From: Clostridioides difficile
GTDB lineage: Bacteria > Bacillota > Clostridia > Peptostreptococcales > Peptostreptococcaceae
NCBI RefSeq assembly: GCF_001299635.1
Contig: NZ_JRHN01000042.1
Coordinates: forward strand, 1-54,955
Direction: 5' to 3'
DNA: 54,955 nucleotides
The translations under genes and the position numbers were made by a program. Positions 35,019 to 43,388 of the stretch are shown here, one piece after another (the stretch's first letter is position 1; every line of letters begins with the position of its first letter). Under the pieces are notes generated by a model. That model worked only from the letters and a program-made list of their open reading frames with translations. It had not been told where the DNA came from and ran no database searches.

Positions 35019-35165
35019 ATTCATCACCTCCAAAGTATAAAATTCTACTTCAAAGGTAAATATCCTTCAAAAACCATTCGACAGTTACAAAATAATTCTA
35101 AATAATACTTTTGCCTCATTCCTATCCATCATACACAAATATATTTCATTTTTAATTCATTGTAT

Positions 35166-35196
35166 AAAAAAAGACCATCTATTAAGATGACCTTTC
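35166..35196 (-). terminator. Terminator downstream of the zinc-ribbon gene
   Basis: AAAGGTCATCT / AGATGGTCTTT stem (11 bp, two wobbles) then TTTT on the minus strand. Confidence 0.78.
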
Positions 35197-35204
35197 AATT
35201 TAAT

Positions 35205-35444
35205 CTATTTTTTATCTTTACACCATTTCTTATTAGTATCATCTTTTATATAAGTTCTAACTATTTCACCACAATCTAAACATAAATCTGAATATATAGT
35301 AGATTGTACAGGTAGCGTTTTATTTATAACTTTATCTAACTTTCCATCTCTTATATACTTCAACCCAATAGTTTCAGAATATATACCTCCTGCTGTTAAA
35401 ATACCTTGTTCTATATTTTCACTATTACAATTAGGACATTTCAT
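35205..35444 (-). CDS. Small zinc-ribbon protein
   Basis: 79 aa with MKCPNCNSENI at the start and SDLCLDCGEIV later: two CxxC pairs that would bind one zinc. GGGGGATAACC precedes ATG. Unknown role; cargo region. Confidence 0.75.
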   Translation of the reverse strand: MKCPNCNSENIEQGILTAGGIYSETIGLKYIRDGKLDKVINKTLPVQSTIYSDLCLDCGEIVRTYIKDDTNKKWCKDKK

Positions 35445-35482
35445 GGTTATCCCCCTTATGTTTTATTTTATTAAACACTAAT

Positions 35483-35668
35483 TTATTCTTTGATTTCTCT
35501 TTTAAATACAACAATACCTTCAATCCAATTTATCTGAAATAAATCCCAGCCATCTTTTCCTAGATTATTAAATTCCTCTTCTAAAATAGGTATCCGTACA
35601 TCATTTATAGTCTTCCCTTTATTAAAAAGTGGTGTAGCTGGTAACTGAAAAAATTTATACTCATACAT
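35483..35668 (-). CDS. DUF4177-like small protein
   Basis: 61 aa from ATG 35668 (AGGAGG 7 nt upstream; the ATG at 35674 is too close). MYEYKFFQLP and LGKDGWDLFQINWIEGIVVFKRE match the DUF4177 pattern. Function unknown. Confidence 0.75.
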   Translation of the reverse strand: MYEYKFFQLPATPLFNKGKTINDVRIPILEEEFNNLGKDGWDLFQINWIEGIVVFKREIKE

Positions 35669-35713
35669 ACCCATACCTCCTAGTGATTGTTTTCTTTTAT
35701 ATTACCATAATAT

Positions 35714-35746
35714 AAAAAAGACCATTTATCAAAATGACCTTTTTTA
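35714..35746 (-). terminator. Terminator after the 99-aa gene
   Basis: AAAAAAGGTCATTT TGAT AAATGGTCTTTTTT; symmetrical, so may work in both directions. Confidence 0.78.
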
Positions 35747-35784
35747 TTATATTAATCTATAATTAATATTTATCTGCTATATTA

Positions 35785-36084
35785 TTATTTTTTTAAATCA
35801 AATTCCACATTTTTTCTAATAAAATCAGTTGTAACATCAAAGCCACAATCAGTTAATATTTTAAGTGTTCCTCTACATCCCTCTCCATTATAACCAGCTG
35901 AACAACAATTTTTTATTATCATATTCTCTCCTCTATTATTAATTAGAGTCAATTTGTATTCAGCTTTTTCAGGCTTACTCTCCATTTTAGCTTCTACAAC
36001 TGTGCCAAAACCAATTTTATAATTATCAAAAAACTCCAGTGCTCTTACAGTACTTAAAACATCACTTTTTATTTCTATACTCAT
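35785..36084 (-). CDS. Uncharacterised 99-aa protein
   Basis: MSIEIKSDVLSTVRALEFFD ... with cysteines at IIKNCCSAGYNGEGCRG and ILTDCGFD. AGGGGAGG lies before ATG. Beta-rich. Not recognised; cargo. Confidence 0.65.
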   Translation of the reverse strand: MSIEIKSDVLSTVRALEFFDNYKIGFGTVVEAKMESKPEKAEYKLTLINNRGENMIIKNCCSAGYNGEGCRGTLKILTDCGFDVTTDFIRKNVEFDLKK

Positions 36085-36200
36085 TCAAATCCTCCCCTTT
36101 CATTATACATAATTTTACAATTTTCATATGTTAAATATATGAATTATATTTGAATATTATTTGAATTTTCGCTATAATATTAATATTTTATTTTTATTAA

Positions 36201-36275
36201 GGCAAGTTCCAGGAATCGAACCTAGATTAAACACCAGTCCTTGCATGGTGAGTGAGGTTACCAAGCCCCACTCTT
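36201..36275 (-). pseudogene. Degenerate tRNA-like element 1
   Basis: A good T-arm is present (minus strand CTAGG TTCGATT CCTGG, plus 36209-36225), with a 3' acceptor-like strand AACTTGCC and a D-arm-like GAGTG...TTGGTAA...CACTC. No matching 5' acceptor strand or proper anticodon stem could be found, so I call it a remnant. Confidence 0.45.
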
Positions 36276-36357
36276 TTTAGACCTCTGAATTAAGATACAA
36301 AATTGTATGAGATTTTAATCTCAATTCAAATACTTAATATAGTGTATCAATAGATTT

Positions 36358-36415
36358 TGAACATAGTTAGAATTGAACTAACAGCATCCTCATGCCCTGC
36401 CTAGTCTGTTCATAG
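36358..36415 (-). pseudogene. Degenerate tRNA-like element 2
   Basis: Perfect T-arm GTTAG TTCAATT CTAAC (plus 36366-36382), acceptor strands GAACAGA and TATGTTC (one mismatch), but only about 20 nt between them and no D-arm. Confidence 0.42.
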
Positions 36416-36418
36416 TAA

Positions 36419-36443
36419 TAAAAAAAGACCATACACTGGTCTT
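36419..36443 (-). terminator. Terminator at the end of the 43-aa gene
   Basis: AAGACCA GTGTA TGGTCTT then TTTTT on the minus strand. Confidence 0.85.
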
Positions 36444-36573
36444 AATTAAATTCATATTTTTCTTTGTACTCTTTAATAGCATCATCCCAAGCCTCTTGCT
36501 CTGTTATTTTCTTTTCTATAGCAATTCTTTTTGCTATATCTCTTATCTTTGTTGCACCTTCTAATATTCCCAT
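36442..36573 (-). CDS. 43-aa protein downstream of immA-like gene
   Basis: MGILEGATKIRDIAKRIAIE ... KEKYEFN. AGGGGG lies 9 nt before ATG and a terminator follows the stop. It stands 68 bp after the ImmA-like gene and could belong to that unit. Unknown function. Confidence 0.65.
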   Translation of the reverse strand: MGILEGATKIRDIAKRIAIEKKITEQEAWDDAIKEYKEKYEFN

Positions 36574-36641
36574 TTCATATTTCCCCCTATTCTATATAAT
36601 TTAAGCGAGGTCATAAGTCCTCGCTCTATTTAAAATATAAG

Positions 36642-37790
36642 TTAAACATCTTTTTTAAGTTGTAAATCAGGAAATGGTATAACTTTAGCAGAAGTTAGAG
36701 TATTTTTAGGTAAATTTAATAGATATTCTACTTCTTCTGGCTCCATACTAAAGTTATAAGAAAATGAAAGTTCATCCATAAATTCTTTAGGAGTAAAAAC
36801 TTTTTCATTTAGCAACATCAAAACTGCTGTTTTTAACAATGCTGGTAGAGAAGTTAATAACTCATCATCTAATGGTTCTGATTTTCTTAGTCCCCTACGT
36901 TGTAAAGTACGAATCATAGACTGATATTCATCCATACTGATAATTCCTAAAGAATATGAACGACGAATCATTGCTTGTATAGAAACTTTCCATTTACGTT
37001 TCAATTCTGTATAGTTTGGGATACGTAAAGGAGTTCTCTTAGCATCAATTTTAAAAGTCTCTTCTGGTAATAAGAATGCAGATGCAAATCTATTAGCTTC
37101 TGATTCTCTGTCTTTAAATTCTTGTTTTTCTAAAGCTTCTACATCCTCGCTCCACTCATGCAAGCATATATGCCCTAATTCATGAGCTATATCAAAATGA
37201 ATTCTAGAGGCAGAAGTCTTATTACTAGAATATCCAATCAGATAAACTGTCTCTCCCGAAATATCTACCATCTGACTGAATGCATCTATATCATCTGTAG
37301 AAGTCGAGAAACTTGTTACAAGTATTCCGTGTTGTTCTACTTCATATATGATATTATCAATAGGTTTTAACCCTAATCCCCAAGCTTCTCTTAAAAGTAA
37401 AGCAGCTTCTTCTGGTGTTTTCCCAGAACAATCTGGTAAATTTAATGTTGGGAATTCAATATAATCTTGTAAGAAGAAATATATTTCTGCTAGAAATTCC
37501 ATTTTTTGAATTTGCTCTGCTCTATATTTTTTATTTGTAGTCAATAATGCCCTGAAATATGTTGAACCTATTGCAATATTATTTCCTGTTTCTAAAAAGA
37601 ACTTAACTGGAAAATCTAATTCTTTTGCTATTCGTTTCACTACATTATTATCATTTGGTTTCGATTTATTATTCTCATACATCGAAACAGTCTGTCTTTG
37701 ACAGTCAATTCTCTCAGCTAATTCAGCTACTGTCATTCCTCTGTATATACGAGCTTTCTTTAAACGCTCTCCATTAAAATTAATTTCCAT
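36642..37790 (-). CDS. XRE regulator fused to ImmA/IrrE metallopeptidase
   Basis: 382 aa from ATG 37790 (GGAGG upstream). Residues 1-65 are a helix-turn-helix (LKKARIYRGMTVAELAERID, QTVSMYENNKSKP). HELGHICLHEW near residue 205 is the zinc peptidase site, with downstream ESEANRFASAFLLPEE. ImmA-type peptidases cut repressors. This is a single-gene fusion of both activities. Paired with the gene 33 bp upstream. Confidence 0.88.
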   Translation of the reverse strand: MEINFNGERLKKARIYRGMTVAELAERIDCQRQTVSMYENNKSKPNDNNVVKRIAKELDFPVKFFLETGNNIAIGSTYFRALLTTNKKYRAEQIQKMEFLAEIYFFLQDYIEFPTLNLPDCSGKTPEEAALLLREAWGLGLKPIDNIIYEVEQHGILVTSFSTSTDDIDAFSQMVDISGETVYLIGYSSNKTSASRIHFDIAHELGHICLHEWSEDVEALEKQEFKDRESEANRFASAFLLPEETFKIDAKRTPLRIPNYTELKRKWKVSIQAMIRRSYSLGIISMDEYQSMIRTLQRRGLRKSEPLDDELLTSLPALLKTAVLMLLNEKVFTPKEFMDELSFSYNFSMEPEEVEYLLNLPKNTLTSAKVIPFPDLQLKKDV

Positions 37791-37823
37791 AATTATTTCC
37801 TCCATCTATTCACTAAAAAGTGA

Positions 37824-38591
37824 CTACTTGGCATCTTCCTCCTTTTTCGCCTTTTTTAAAGGATGTGTTTTCTTTCTTGCAACTGCTTTTGAAGTTAAGT
37901 TTAATCCAAGAGTAGGATTATTTGCAATAGGATTAGTATTATCAACTTTTTCTGCAACTGTACTTTCTTCTATAGATATATAAGAACTCCAATCTTTTTC
38001 TGTAACAATGTCTAAGTTTGTATCAATCATTACAGCACGAATAGATGTAAGTTGATATTCAGATGCATCAAATAATATTAATGCATGATGGTTAACAACA
38101 ACATTATCTTTTATTAGATTCGCAAGTAATTTTTGTACATGTTCCTTAACTTTATCTTCATCATCAAATTTTTTAGGGAAAAAGGATATTTGCCCAATTG
38201 GTGCTTTTAAATCTTCATTAAAGTTTTTAGTCAACTCATTCAAGTAGTGCATGTTTCTTCTTTCAGGTTGTTTTTCATATATTTCCTTAAATCGTTGCTC
38301 TCTCATTATGGTAAAAATATTTTCACTACTTTTTTCATGTATAATGACCATTCCCCAACATCCACGTTTAGCTTCATACGCCATACAATCAGGAGTATTA
38401 AGTACTTTACAAAGATCTCTATTTAATAAATCCCAAATACGGGTAGGTATACTATTTTTAGTTACAAGATTCTGCTTTTTAATATCTTCTTTTATTTTAT
38501 CTCCAACAGCTCCATTAACACATTGAACAATTGTAGAAATTATTTCAACAGGTACTTCTAGTCTTACGTCTTCTGGCATAAAATTATGCAC
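37824..38591 (-). CDS. Partner protein of the XRE-ImmA gene (DUF5986-like)
   Basis: 255 aa: IPTRIWDLLNRDLCKVLNTP, GCWGMVIIHEKSSENIFTIM and LILFDASEYQLTSIRAVMID. The domain call is tentative. The basic C-terminus (ARKKTHPLKKAKKEEDAK) may contact nucleic acid. Two-gene cargo unit; base composition is somewhat less AT-rich than neighbours. Regulation by the XRE domain is likely. Confidence 0.65.
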   Translation of the reverse strand: MHNFMPEDVRLEVPVEIISTIVQCVNGAVGDKIKEDIKKQNLVTKNSIPTRIWDLLNRDLCKVLNTPDCMAYEAKRGCWGMVIIHEKSSENIFTIMREQRFKEIYEKQPERRNMHYLNELTKNFNEDLKAPIGQISFFPKKFDDEDKVKEHVQKLLANLIKDNVVVNHHALILFDASEYQLTSIRAVMIDTNLDIVTEKDWSSYISIEESTVAEKVDNTNPIANNPTLGLNLTSKAVARKKTHPLKKAKKEEDAK

Positions 38592-38872
38592 CTCCTACAT
38601 GTTTATATATTTATTGTAGGCGTTTTATGTAAAAGTGTCAATATCAAAAGACAAATATATTTATTTTTTATATTTAAAGCGTCATTTGAAAATTTTCGAC
38701 TTTTTATATGATGTCCTTAATTATAAAAATTATTCACTTTGGCTAGAGCAAAGACAATCCCTTAACCCTAGCCTAATATATATTTAGTTTTGAGAGGGAA
38801 ATTTTTCATTTCCACAATACTATTATCTCATGTTTCAAGACTTCATGTCGGACATAAAACGGACATAACTTC
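38592..38872. other. Non-coding gap with a tandem CGGACATAA repeat
   Basis: No gene seen. It contains CGGACATAA AA CGGACATAA (38847-38867), hairpin arms GGCTAG/CTAGCC (38739-38773) and GGAAATTTTTCATTTCC (38798-38814). It lies downstream of the ArpU-like gene, so it may include a late regulatory site. Confidence 0.5.
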
Positions 38873-39379
38873 TTATTGTATTTCTAATAAATTGAATATT
38901 GGTTCTTGCTCTGTAAGTGCTTGTCTGCCAAACATAGCTATTGAAATAGATGCTATAGCTATATCTCTTCTTCTTCTTAATTGTCTTTCTTCCATAAACA
39001 ATTTATCTGATATTTGAAACCATTCAAATTTATTTATATATCTAAATTTTATTATTTCTCTTTCCACATATCTTAAATTATTTATAGCTATATCCAAAGT
39101 TTTTTTTATTGCCATCATTGTATATAATTCAATTTCCTTTTCAGTTTTTTTATCTTCAATAGATACTAATTTATCCTCAATTTTGTTATTTATATTATAA
39201 GTTTTACTTGTAGGAATGCTATCATAGCTTATTGCCTTGGTTAAATCTCCAACAGAACATTTATCTAAATTATAAATATCCCCTTTCAGTTTGTTTATAT
39301 TAGCATCCATTTGATTATATTCTTCAAGAAACTTCTTAGTTGCATTAAAAAACTCTTTTTTAGTTTTAGACATACTCAC
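38873..39379 (-). CDS. ArpU/RinA-like late transcription regulator
   Basis: 168 aa. The C-terminal part LRYVEREIIKFRYINKFEWFQISDKLFMEERQLRRRRDIAI is a sigma region 4-like helix-turn-helix used by ArpU-type regulators of phage late genes. It is the last gene of the early operon. Confidence 0.82.
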   Translation of the reverse strand: MSMSKTKKEFFNATKKFLEEYNQMDANINKLKGDIYNLDKCSVGDLTKAISYDSIPTSKTYNINNKIEDKLVSIEDKKTEKEIELYTMMAIKKTLDIAINNLRYVEREIIKFRYINKFEWFQISDKLFMEERQLRRRRDIAIASISIAMFGRQALTEQEPIFNLLEIQ

Positions 39380-39399
39380 ACACTCCTATCAATTATTTA

Positions 39400-39475
39400 T
39401 GTTATAATAATGTTGTAATGACAGTTTTAGATTTTTGACAACTGGAGTGTGGGAGCACTCCTTCTTCTTTTTCTT
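39400..39475 (+). ncRNA. Possible plus-strand small RNA upstream of the late regulator
   Basis: TGTTATAAT extended -10 (39403-39408), predicted RNA about 39415-39475, ending in GGAGTG TGGGAG CACTCC plus TTCTTCTTTTTC. It is antisense to the leader of the ArpU-like gene. Prediction only. Confidence 0.45.
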
Positions 39476-40328
39476 AACTTACTATTGATAATTGACTGTT
39501 TAATAATCTTATTTCTTCTTCAAGAACTGTAGGTAACTTATAATTATCTACTATTTCCAGTACCTTATCTAACTGACAACGCTTTATAGCCTTATAACTT
39601 TCTACTCCAAATTCTCGTTTAATCTGGTGGTATATATCACTATAAACTTTACCTCTTAGAGACTTATTTTTATAAGCCCTACTACCATGACCTCCTAGTG
39701 ATTTTGTTGCTACTCTCTTAACTTCTTTAACAATACTCTCACACTCTATATTGAATAATGGTGCATCATCCATAAAGTTCTCTAACTTCTCATTAACACT
39801 CTCTATTTTAGTTTCTAAGACTTCCTGCTTCTTATCTAGCATAAATATAGCTTGTAACTCCTTTGATGCACTTAAAAGAGGATTATTTAATTCTTTTCTC
39901 ATGGAGAAATATCCATCAACTATTTTCTCGTATTGTTCCCACGCCTTGTCGTCTTCCAGTATTTTAAGTAGTTTTGAATAACCTCTCTCAGATAACAAAT
40001 AAATATTTCTTGACTGATTAAAAGATTGTTTACTATATCCAACATCTTCATAACCTAATCCTTTTGAAGGATTAGCCTTTAAATCCCCTAGTCGTTCAGA
40101 ACGACTCACTTTTAAATCTATAATATCTACATTTGTTTTAAATCTTTTTATGTTATTGTTAATTAACTCATTAACTTTGAATAATTCTCTATTATGTATC
40201 TCAGCTATATCCTTTACTAGCATTGCTTTCTTGCCTTTTCCAAACCCACCCTCAATATCATGAAATTTCATTCCCTCAACTTCTAAAGTTCCAAGTACTG
40301 TTATTTCTTTATTTATGTTTTCATTCAT
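39474..40328 (-). CDS. ORF6N/ORF6C antirepressor
   Basis: 284 aa. N-terminal ORF6N domain (MLVKDIAEIHNRELFKVNEL, NIYLLSERGYSKLLKILED). C-terminal ORF6C-like region (LGGHGSRAYKNKSLRGKVYSDIYHQIKREFGVESYKAIKR). DNA-binding antirepressor family. Confidence 0.88.
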   Translation of the reverse strand: MNENINKEITVLGTLEVEGMKFHDIEGGFGKGKKAMLVKDIAEIHNRELFKVNELINNNIKRFKTNVDIIDLKVSRSERLGDLKANPSKGLGYEDVGYSKQSFNQSRNIYLLSERGYSKLLKILEDDKAWEQYEKIVDGYFSMRKELNNPLLSASKELQAIFMLDKKQEVLETKIESVNEKLENFMDDAPLFNIECESIVKEVKRVATKSLGGHGSRAYKNKSLRGKVYSDIYHQIKREFGVESYKAIKRCQLDKVLEIVDNYKLPTVLEEEIRLLNSQLSIVS

Positions 40329-40419
40329 AGTCTATCTCTCCTTTATCATTTGATATATTCTCTATTTAACTTTTTCACATTTTTATGAAAAACTAAGTAC
40401 ATCTTGTAAGCTTCAATAT

Positions 40420-40833
40420 TTACTTCTTATTCTTTTTTGCATCTCTTTTTTTCTTATTCAATTCTTTATACTCTATCCAACCATCTACACCATATTTCTT
40501 ACTCCTAGAAACCCATGTCAATTTTTCAGGAAAATTATAATCAAATATCTTTCTTTTTATCTCTCCTTGCTGAGTTCCAAACCCTTTTACATCTATATAT
40601 TCAACCTCTCCATTCCATTTGTATATTGCAAAATCAACGGTATAAGTAATAGCTCTTTCAGAAACTCCAAACTTTTTAAATTTTGGTTGCAACTCAAATT
40701 TCTGTTGTAGCCCAAAATCTTTAATTTCTCCTTTTGCTTTCTTATCTTTAAGATATAAATAGTATTCTGCTTCATCTTTACTATCAAATTTAATTCCATC
40801 TATTATAGTTTTCTTATTATTGTATTTGCTCAA
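40420..40833 (-). CDS. DUF1064 endonuclease-like protein
   Basis: 137 aa. GIKFDSKDEAEYYLYLKDKKAKGEI and VDFAIYKWNGEVEYIDVKGFG are the DUF1064 signature: E...D...DxKG of a PD-(D/E)XK fold. Probably processes phage DNA during replication. Confidence 0.85.
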   Translation of the reverse strand: MSKYNNKKTIIDGIKFDSKDEAEYYLYLKDKKAKGEIKDFGLQQKFELQPKFKKFGVSERAITYTVDFAIYKWNGEVEYIDVKGFGTQQGEIKRKIFDYNFPEKLTWVSRSKKYGVDGWIEYKELNKKKRDAKKNKK

Positions 40834-40845
40834 TTGTTTTCTCCT

Positions 40846-41061
40846 CTATTTTATTCCCAGCTCAACATAACCATTTCCTAATTTAACAAAATACTCAATC
40901 TCTTTGTTTACTTCAATTCCTGTAAATTTCTTATCTTTAAATGACTGTAATATAACTGTATCTCCTGCTTTAAAATCTACTGTATGCTCTACTTCAATTT
41001 GTTTTTTATTCTTAATTACATCTTTAAAAGTACTAGAAGCTATCTGTAATTCATGTATCAT
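40846..41061 (-). CDS. DUF3850 (ASCH-like) protein
   Basis: 71 aa: MIHELQIASSTFKDVIKNKKQIEVE, FKAGDTVILQSF, FTGIEVNKEIEYF fit DUF3850, a PUA/ASCH-like RNA-binding fold common in phage replication modules. Confidence 0.75.
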   Translation of the reverse strand: MIHELQIASSTFKDVIKNKKQIEVEHTVDFKAGDTVILQSFKDKKFTGIEVNKEIEYFVKLGNGYVELGIK

Positions 41062-41071
41062 ACAATCACCC

Positions 41072-41221
41072 TCAAAGTTTATATTTTAGTTCTCTTACTT
41101 GTATGTTTTCCTTCTCTTTATCGAGTCTTACTGTATAACCTGCCTTTATAAGTAACCTTGCTATTTCTAATCTATCTGTATCATTTAACGACCCATTTTT
41201 TTGTGCATATATTTTACTCAT
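41072..41221 (-). CDS. Small 49-aa early protein
   Basis: MSKIYAQKNGSLNDTDRLEI ... QVRELKYKL. AAGGGGG lies 6-7 nt before ATG. The stop is 10 bp before the DUF3850 start. Short phage proteins of this type (ARLLIKAGYTVRLDKEK) are frequent in Firmicute phages, function unknown. Confidence 0.7.
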   Translation of the reverse strand: MSKIYAQKNGSLNDTDRLEIARLLIKAGYTVRLDKEKENIQVRELKYKL

Positions 41222-41283
41222 TTTGTACCCCCTTTCTAGGAAGCAATAGTATGATATTTACTTCCTAGAAGTTTAATTTAATT

Positions 41284-42177
41284 TTATTTGAATTTAACTT
41301 TTTGACTTTTCTTAATAATGTCGTCTAGTTCATCACTTGAATACTTAGTAAATGTTTCATCAAAATTATGAAAGTTAGTTTTTTTAATTTTACTAGGAGC
41401 ATTAACACCCTTGTTATTAGACTGTTTCTTCTCCTGCCTACTCTTTTTCTTCCTCTCAAACTCATTCTGATACTCTGTAAGTTCTAAACTAGTTTTTACA
41501 TTTGCTTCTATCCAGTTATTTAATATTGTCTTTACATATCTATAGTTCTTAACTCCACTCCCTACAGCTTCATCAATAGCCCTTACAATTACTTCTAACT
41601 CCATCCCATCATCTAAGTAACTCATTAACTCAATAAAGTTATTCGGAGTAATTACACCTATATATTTTTCAAAGTATTTTTTTATGTAGACAGTTTTATC
41701 TGATTCAGATTGTTCATTAATAACAATAGTAGTAACATCATTACTTACTTTAAAGTCATTACTTACTAGTTCCGTGTTTTCCGGTTTCCGAGAAACCCGG
41801 TTTCCGGGAATCCCGGTTTCCGGAAAATCAGTTTTTCGGGATTTTAGCTTCTGAGGATTTTCAAGTGGTATCTCATATACTTGATAATCATATCCTCCAA
41901 GCATCTTATTAGTATTAGAATCTCGACAAGGTGTTCTTGTTATATATCCATTTTCTATGAGCTCCCTTAAAATATTTGCTGTAGCATCCCTCCCATTTTT
42001 ACTTCTTTTGTATAAATCATTAACATATATCTTCCAATGGTCGGGCTTACTAATTAAATATGAATGTAAACCTTTTGCTTGCCAGCTTAATTTTACATCT
42101 TCCAAACAAGTTTTATTTAAAACTACATATGGATTATCTTTGTCTTTGCTTACTCTTATAATCCCCAATACTATCAC
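41284..42177 (-). CDS. Replication initiator, RepA-N-type head and DnaD-like tail
   Basis: 297 aa. N-terminal winged helix (LSWQAKGLHSYLISKPDHWKIYVNDLYKRSKNG). C-terminal DnaD/DnaB_2 domain (YRYVKTILNNW near residue 220). The linker (about 118-135) is encoded by GC-rich 16-bp repeats. It should open the origin and recruit host helicase. Confidence 0.86.
   Translation of the reverse strand: MIVLGIIRVSKDKDNPYVVLNKTCLEDVKLSWQAKGLHSYLISKPDHWKIYVNDLYKRSKNGRDATANILRELIENGYITRTPCRDSNTNKMLGGYDYQVYEIPLENPQKLKSRKTDFPETGIPGNRVSRKPENTELVSNDFKVSNDVTTIVINEQSESDKTVYIKKYFEKYIGVITPNNFIELMSYLDDGMELEVIVRAIDEAVGSGVKNYRYVKTILNNWIEANVKTSLELTEYQNEFERKKKSRQEKKQSNNKGVNAPSKIKKTNFHNFDETFTKYSSDELDDIIKKSQKVKFK
41774..41828. 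repeat. Candidate phage origin: 16-bp-period iterons
   Basis: CCGGTTTCCG occurs at 41781, 41797 and 41813 with a strict 16-bp period. 16 is not a multiple of 3, so each copy is read in another frame; the repetition is kept at DNA level. It lies in the middle of the initiator gene, like the lambda O iterons, and stands out by GC content. Confidence 0.72.
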
Positions 42178-42795
42178 CTACTCTTGTTTTTGCTTCTCTA
42201 AAATGCTCTTATATCCATTTAAAACTTTCTCATACTCTTGTTTAGTCAAATCTACTGCTAACTTTCCAAACTTCTTATATACTTCACTATCAACTCTATT
42301 TTTATCTTTTTCTATAGATTCTCCTAGCGAATATAGTGTATTTAATTCACTCTCATTAACTTCTTTTTTTTTCTGCTCATTTCCATGTTTATTGGTTGCA
42401 TCACTATCTTTTGTATCATCAATACAAAATAATCCATTTAAAGCGTACTTTCTTGCATAACTTGATACACTTCCAGTTACTTGTGCTAAATCCATACCTT
42501 TTTTAGTTTCATCTTCTCTAGCTAATGCCTTTGTAGATACTTTCTCTCCTGTTTCTGCATCTATTAAAGTAGCTGTAGCTTCTACATAAAATCTATTTCC
42601 TATCTGAACAATATTATCATCCAATATAACCAATGCTTTTTCTTCTTTTAGAATAGGTTTTAAACCTTCTAGTATATCCTCACAACTCCTATAGTTGTAT
42701 TTACCAAAGCTATTAAATTGACTTTTAGGAGCTTTTAAAGCACTCTGTATATTTACAAGCTTCATATAAATATTATTAGTTTCCATATCTCCCAC
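42178..42795 (-). CDS. ERF single-strand annealing recombinase
   Basis: 205 aa. FGKYNYRSCEDILEGLKPILKEEKALV and QVTGSVSSYARKYALNGLFCIDDTKDSDAT are the ERF family signature. Promotes recombination and circularisation of phage DNA. Stop overlaps the start of the initiator gene. Confidence 0.92.
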   Translation of the reverse strand: MGDMETNNIYMKLVNIQSALKAPKSQFNSFGKYNYRSCEDILEGLKPILKEEKALVILDDNIVQIGNRFYVEATATLIDAETGEKVSTKALAREDETKKGMDLAQVTGSVSSYARKYALNGLFCIDDTKDSDATNKHGNEQKKKEVNESELNTLYSLGESIEKDKNRVDSEVYKKFGKLAVDLTKQEYEKVLNGYKSILEKQKQE

Positions 42796-43305
42796 CTACT
42801 CTTTTTTAGCTTTTGGAATTGTTAATGTAGTTCCATATTCAATCCTGCAACCTTCAACCTCATGACCCTTTTTGATAAAATCTTTTATAGCATTCTTATC
42901 TACTTTTATAACTTGCTCTACTGTTTTATATATACCAGGTATTTTTTCTTCATCTTCTATGACCAAGCTACCTGCCGATTTTCTTATACTTATATTTCCT
43001 AAAATTGTTTCTACCTTCTTAGTACCAAGTAACTCCATACAATCTTTTATATTGCTTTTTAACCTATCAAGACTATTCTTTTTAACTCTCTTTAACTCTT
43101 GCAACCTCTTAATTTCTGAATCTATAGAGCTTATATCACTGTCAATATTCATTATTACTGAGACTATTCTAGTGTTTTTATTTTGTATCTCTTGCTTTAT
43201 TATTTCTTTTATTTCCTCTAGTTTTTCAGCTTCATTTCCTGTTATTTCTGTTAAACCTTCTTCTATTTCTAATAAATCTGTAGTTAATTCATATAAAGTA
43301 CTCAT
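42796..43305 (-). CDS. Gp157-like protein
   Basis: 169 aa. Long coiled coil then IKDCMELLGTKKVETILGNISIRKSAGSLVIEDEEKIP, typical of the siphovirus Gp157 family, usually encoded next to a recombinase. Its stop is adjacent to the ERF start. Confidence 0.88.
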   Translation of the reverse strand: MSTLYELTTDLLEIEEGLTEITGNEAEKLEEIKEIIKQEIQNKNTRIVSVIMNIDSDISSIDSEIKRLQELKRVKKNSLDRLKSNIKDCMELLGTKKVETILGNISIRKSAGSLVIEDEEKIPGIYKTVEQVIKVDKNAIKDFIKKGHEVEGCRIEYGTTLTIPKAKKE

Positions 43306-43324
43306 AATTTCCCTCCATTTATGC

Positions 43325-43388
43325 TATAATATAGCTATAATTTTTTTGATTTACCTTTTGATTAGAGCCAGTCGTAATGGCTCTTTTC
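43325..43388 (+). ncRNA. Possible plus-strand small RNA upstream of gp157
   Basis: TGCTATAAT extended -10 (43325-43330), predicted RNA about 43337-43388, ending in AGAGCCA GTCGTAA TGGCTCT TTTC. Same plan as the element at 39400. It is antisense to the gap before the Gp157 gene. Confidence 0.45.

Noticed and set aside
36201-36415. Functional tRNA genes
   Set aside because: T-arms are good, but the acceptor or anticodon arms cannot be completed by eye.
40593-40799. 68-aa minus-strand ORF inside the DUF1064 gene
   Set aside because: Out-of-frame shadow of the real gene.
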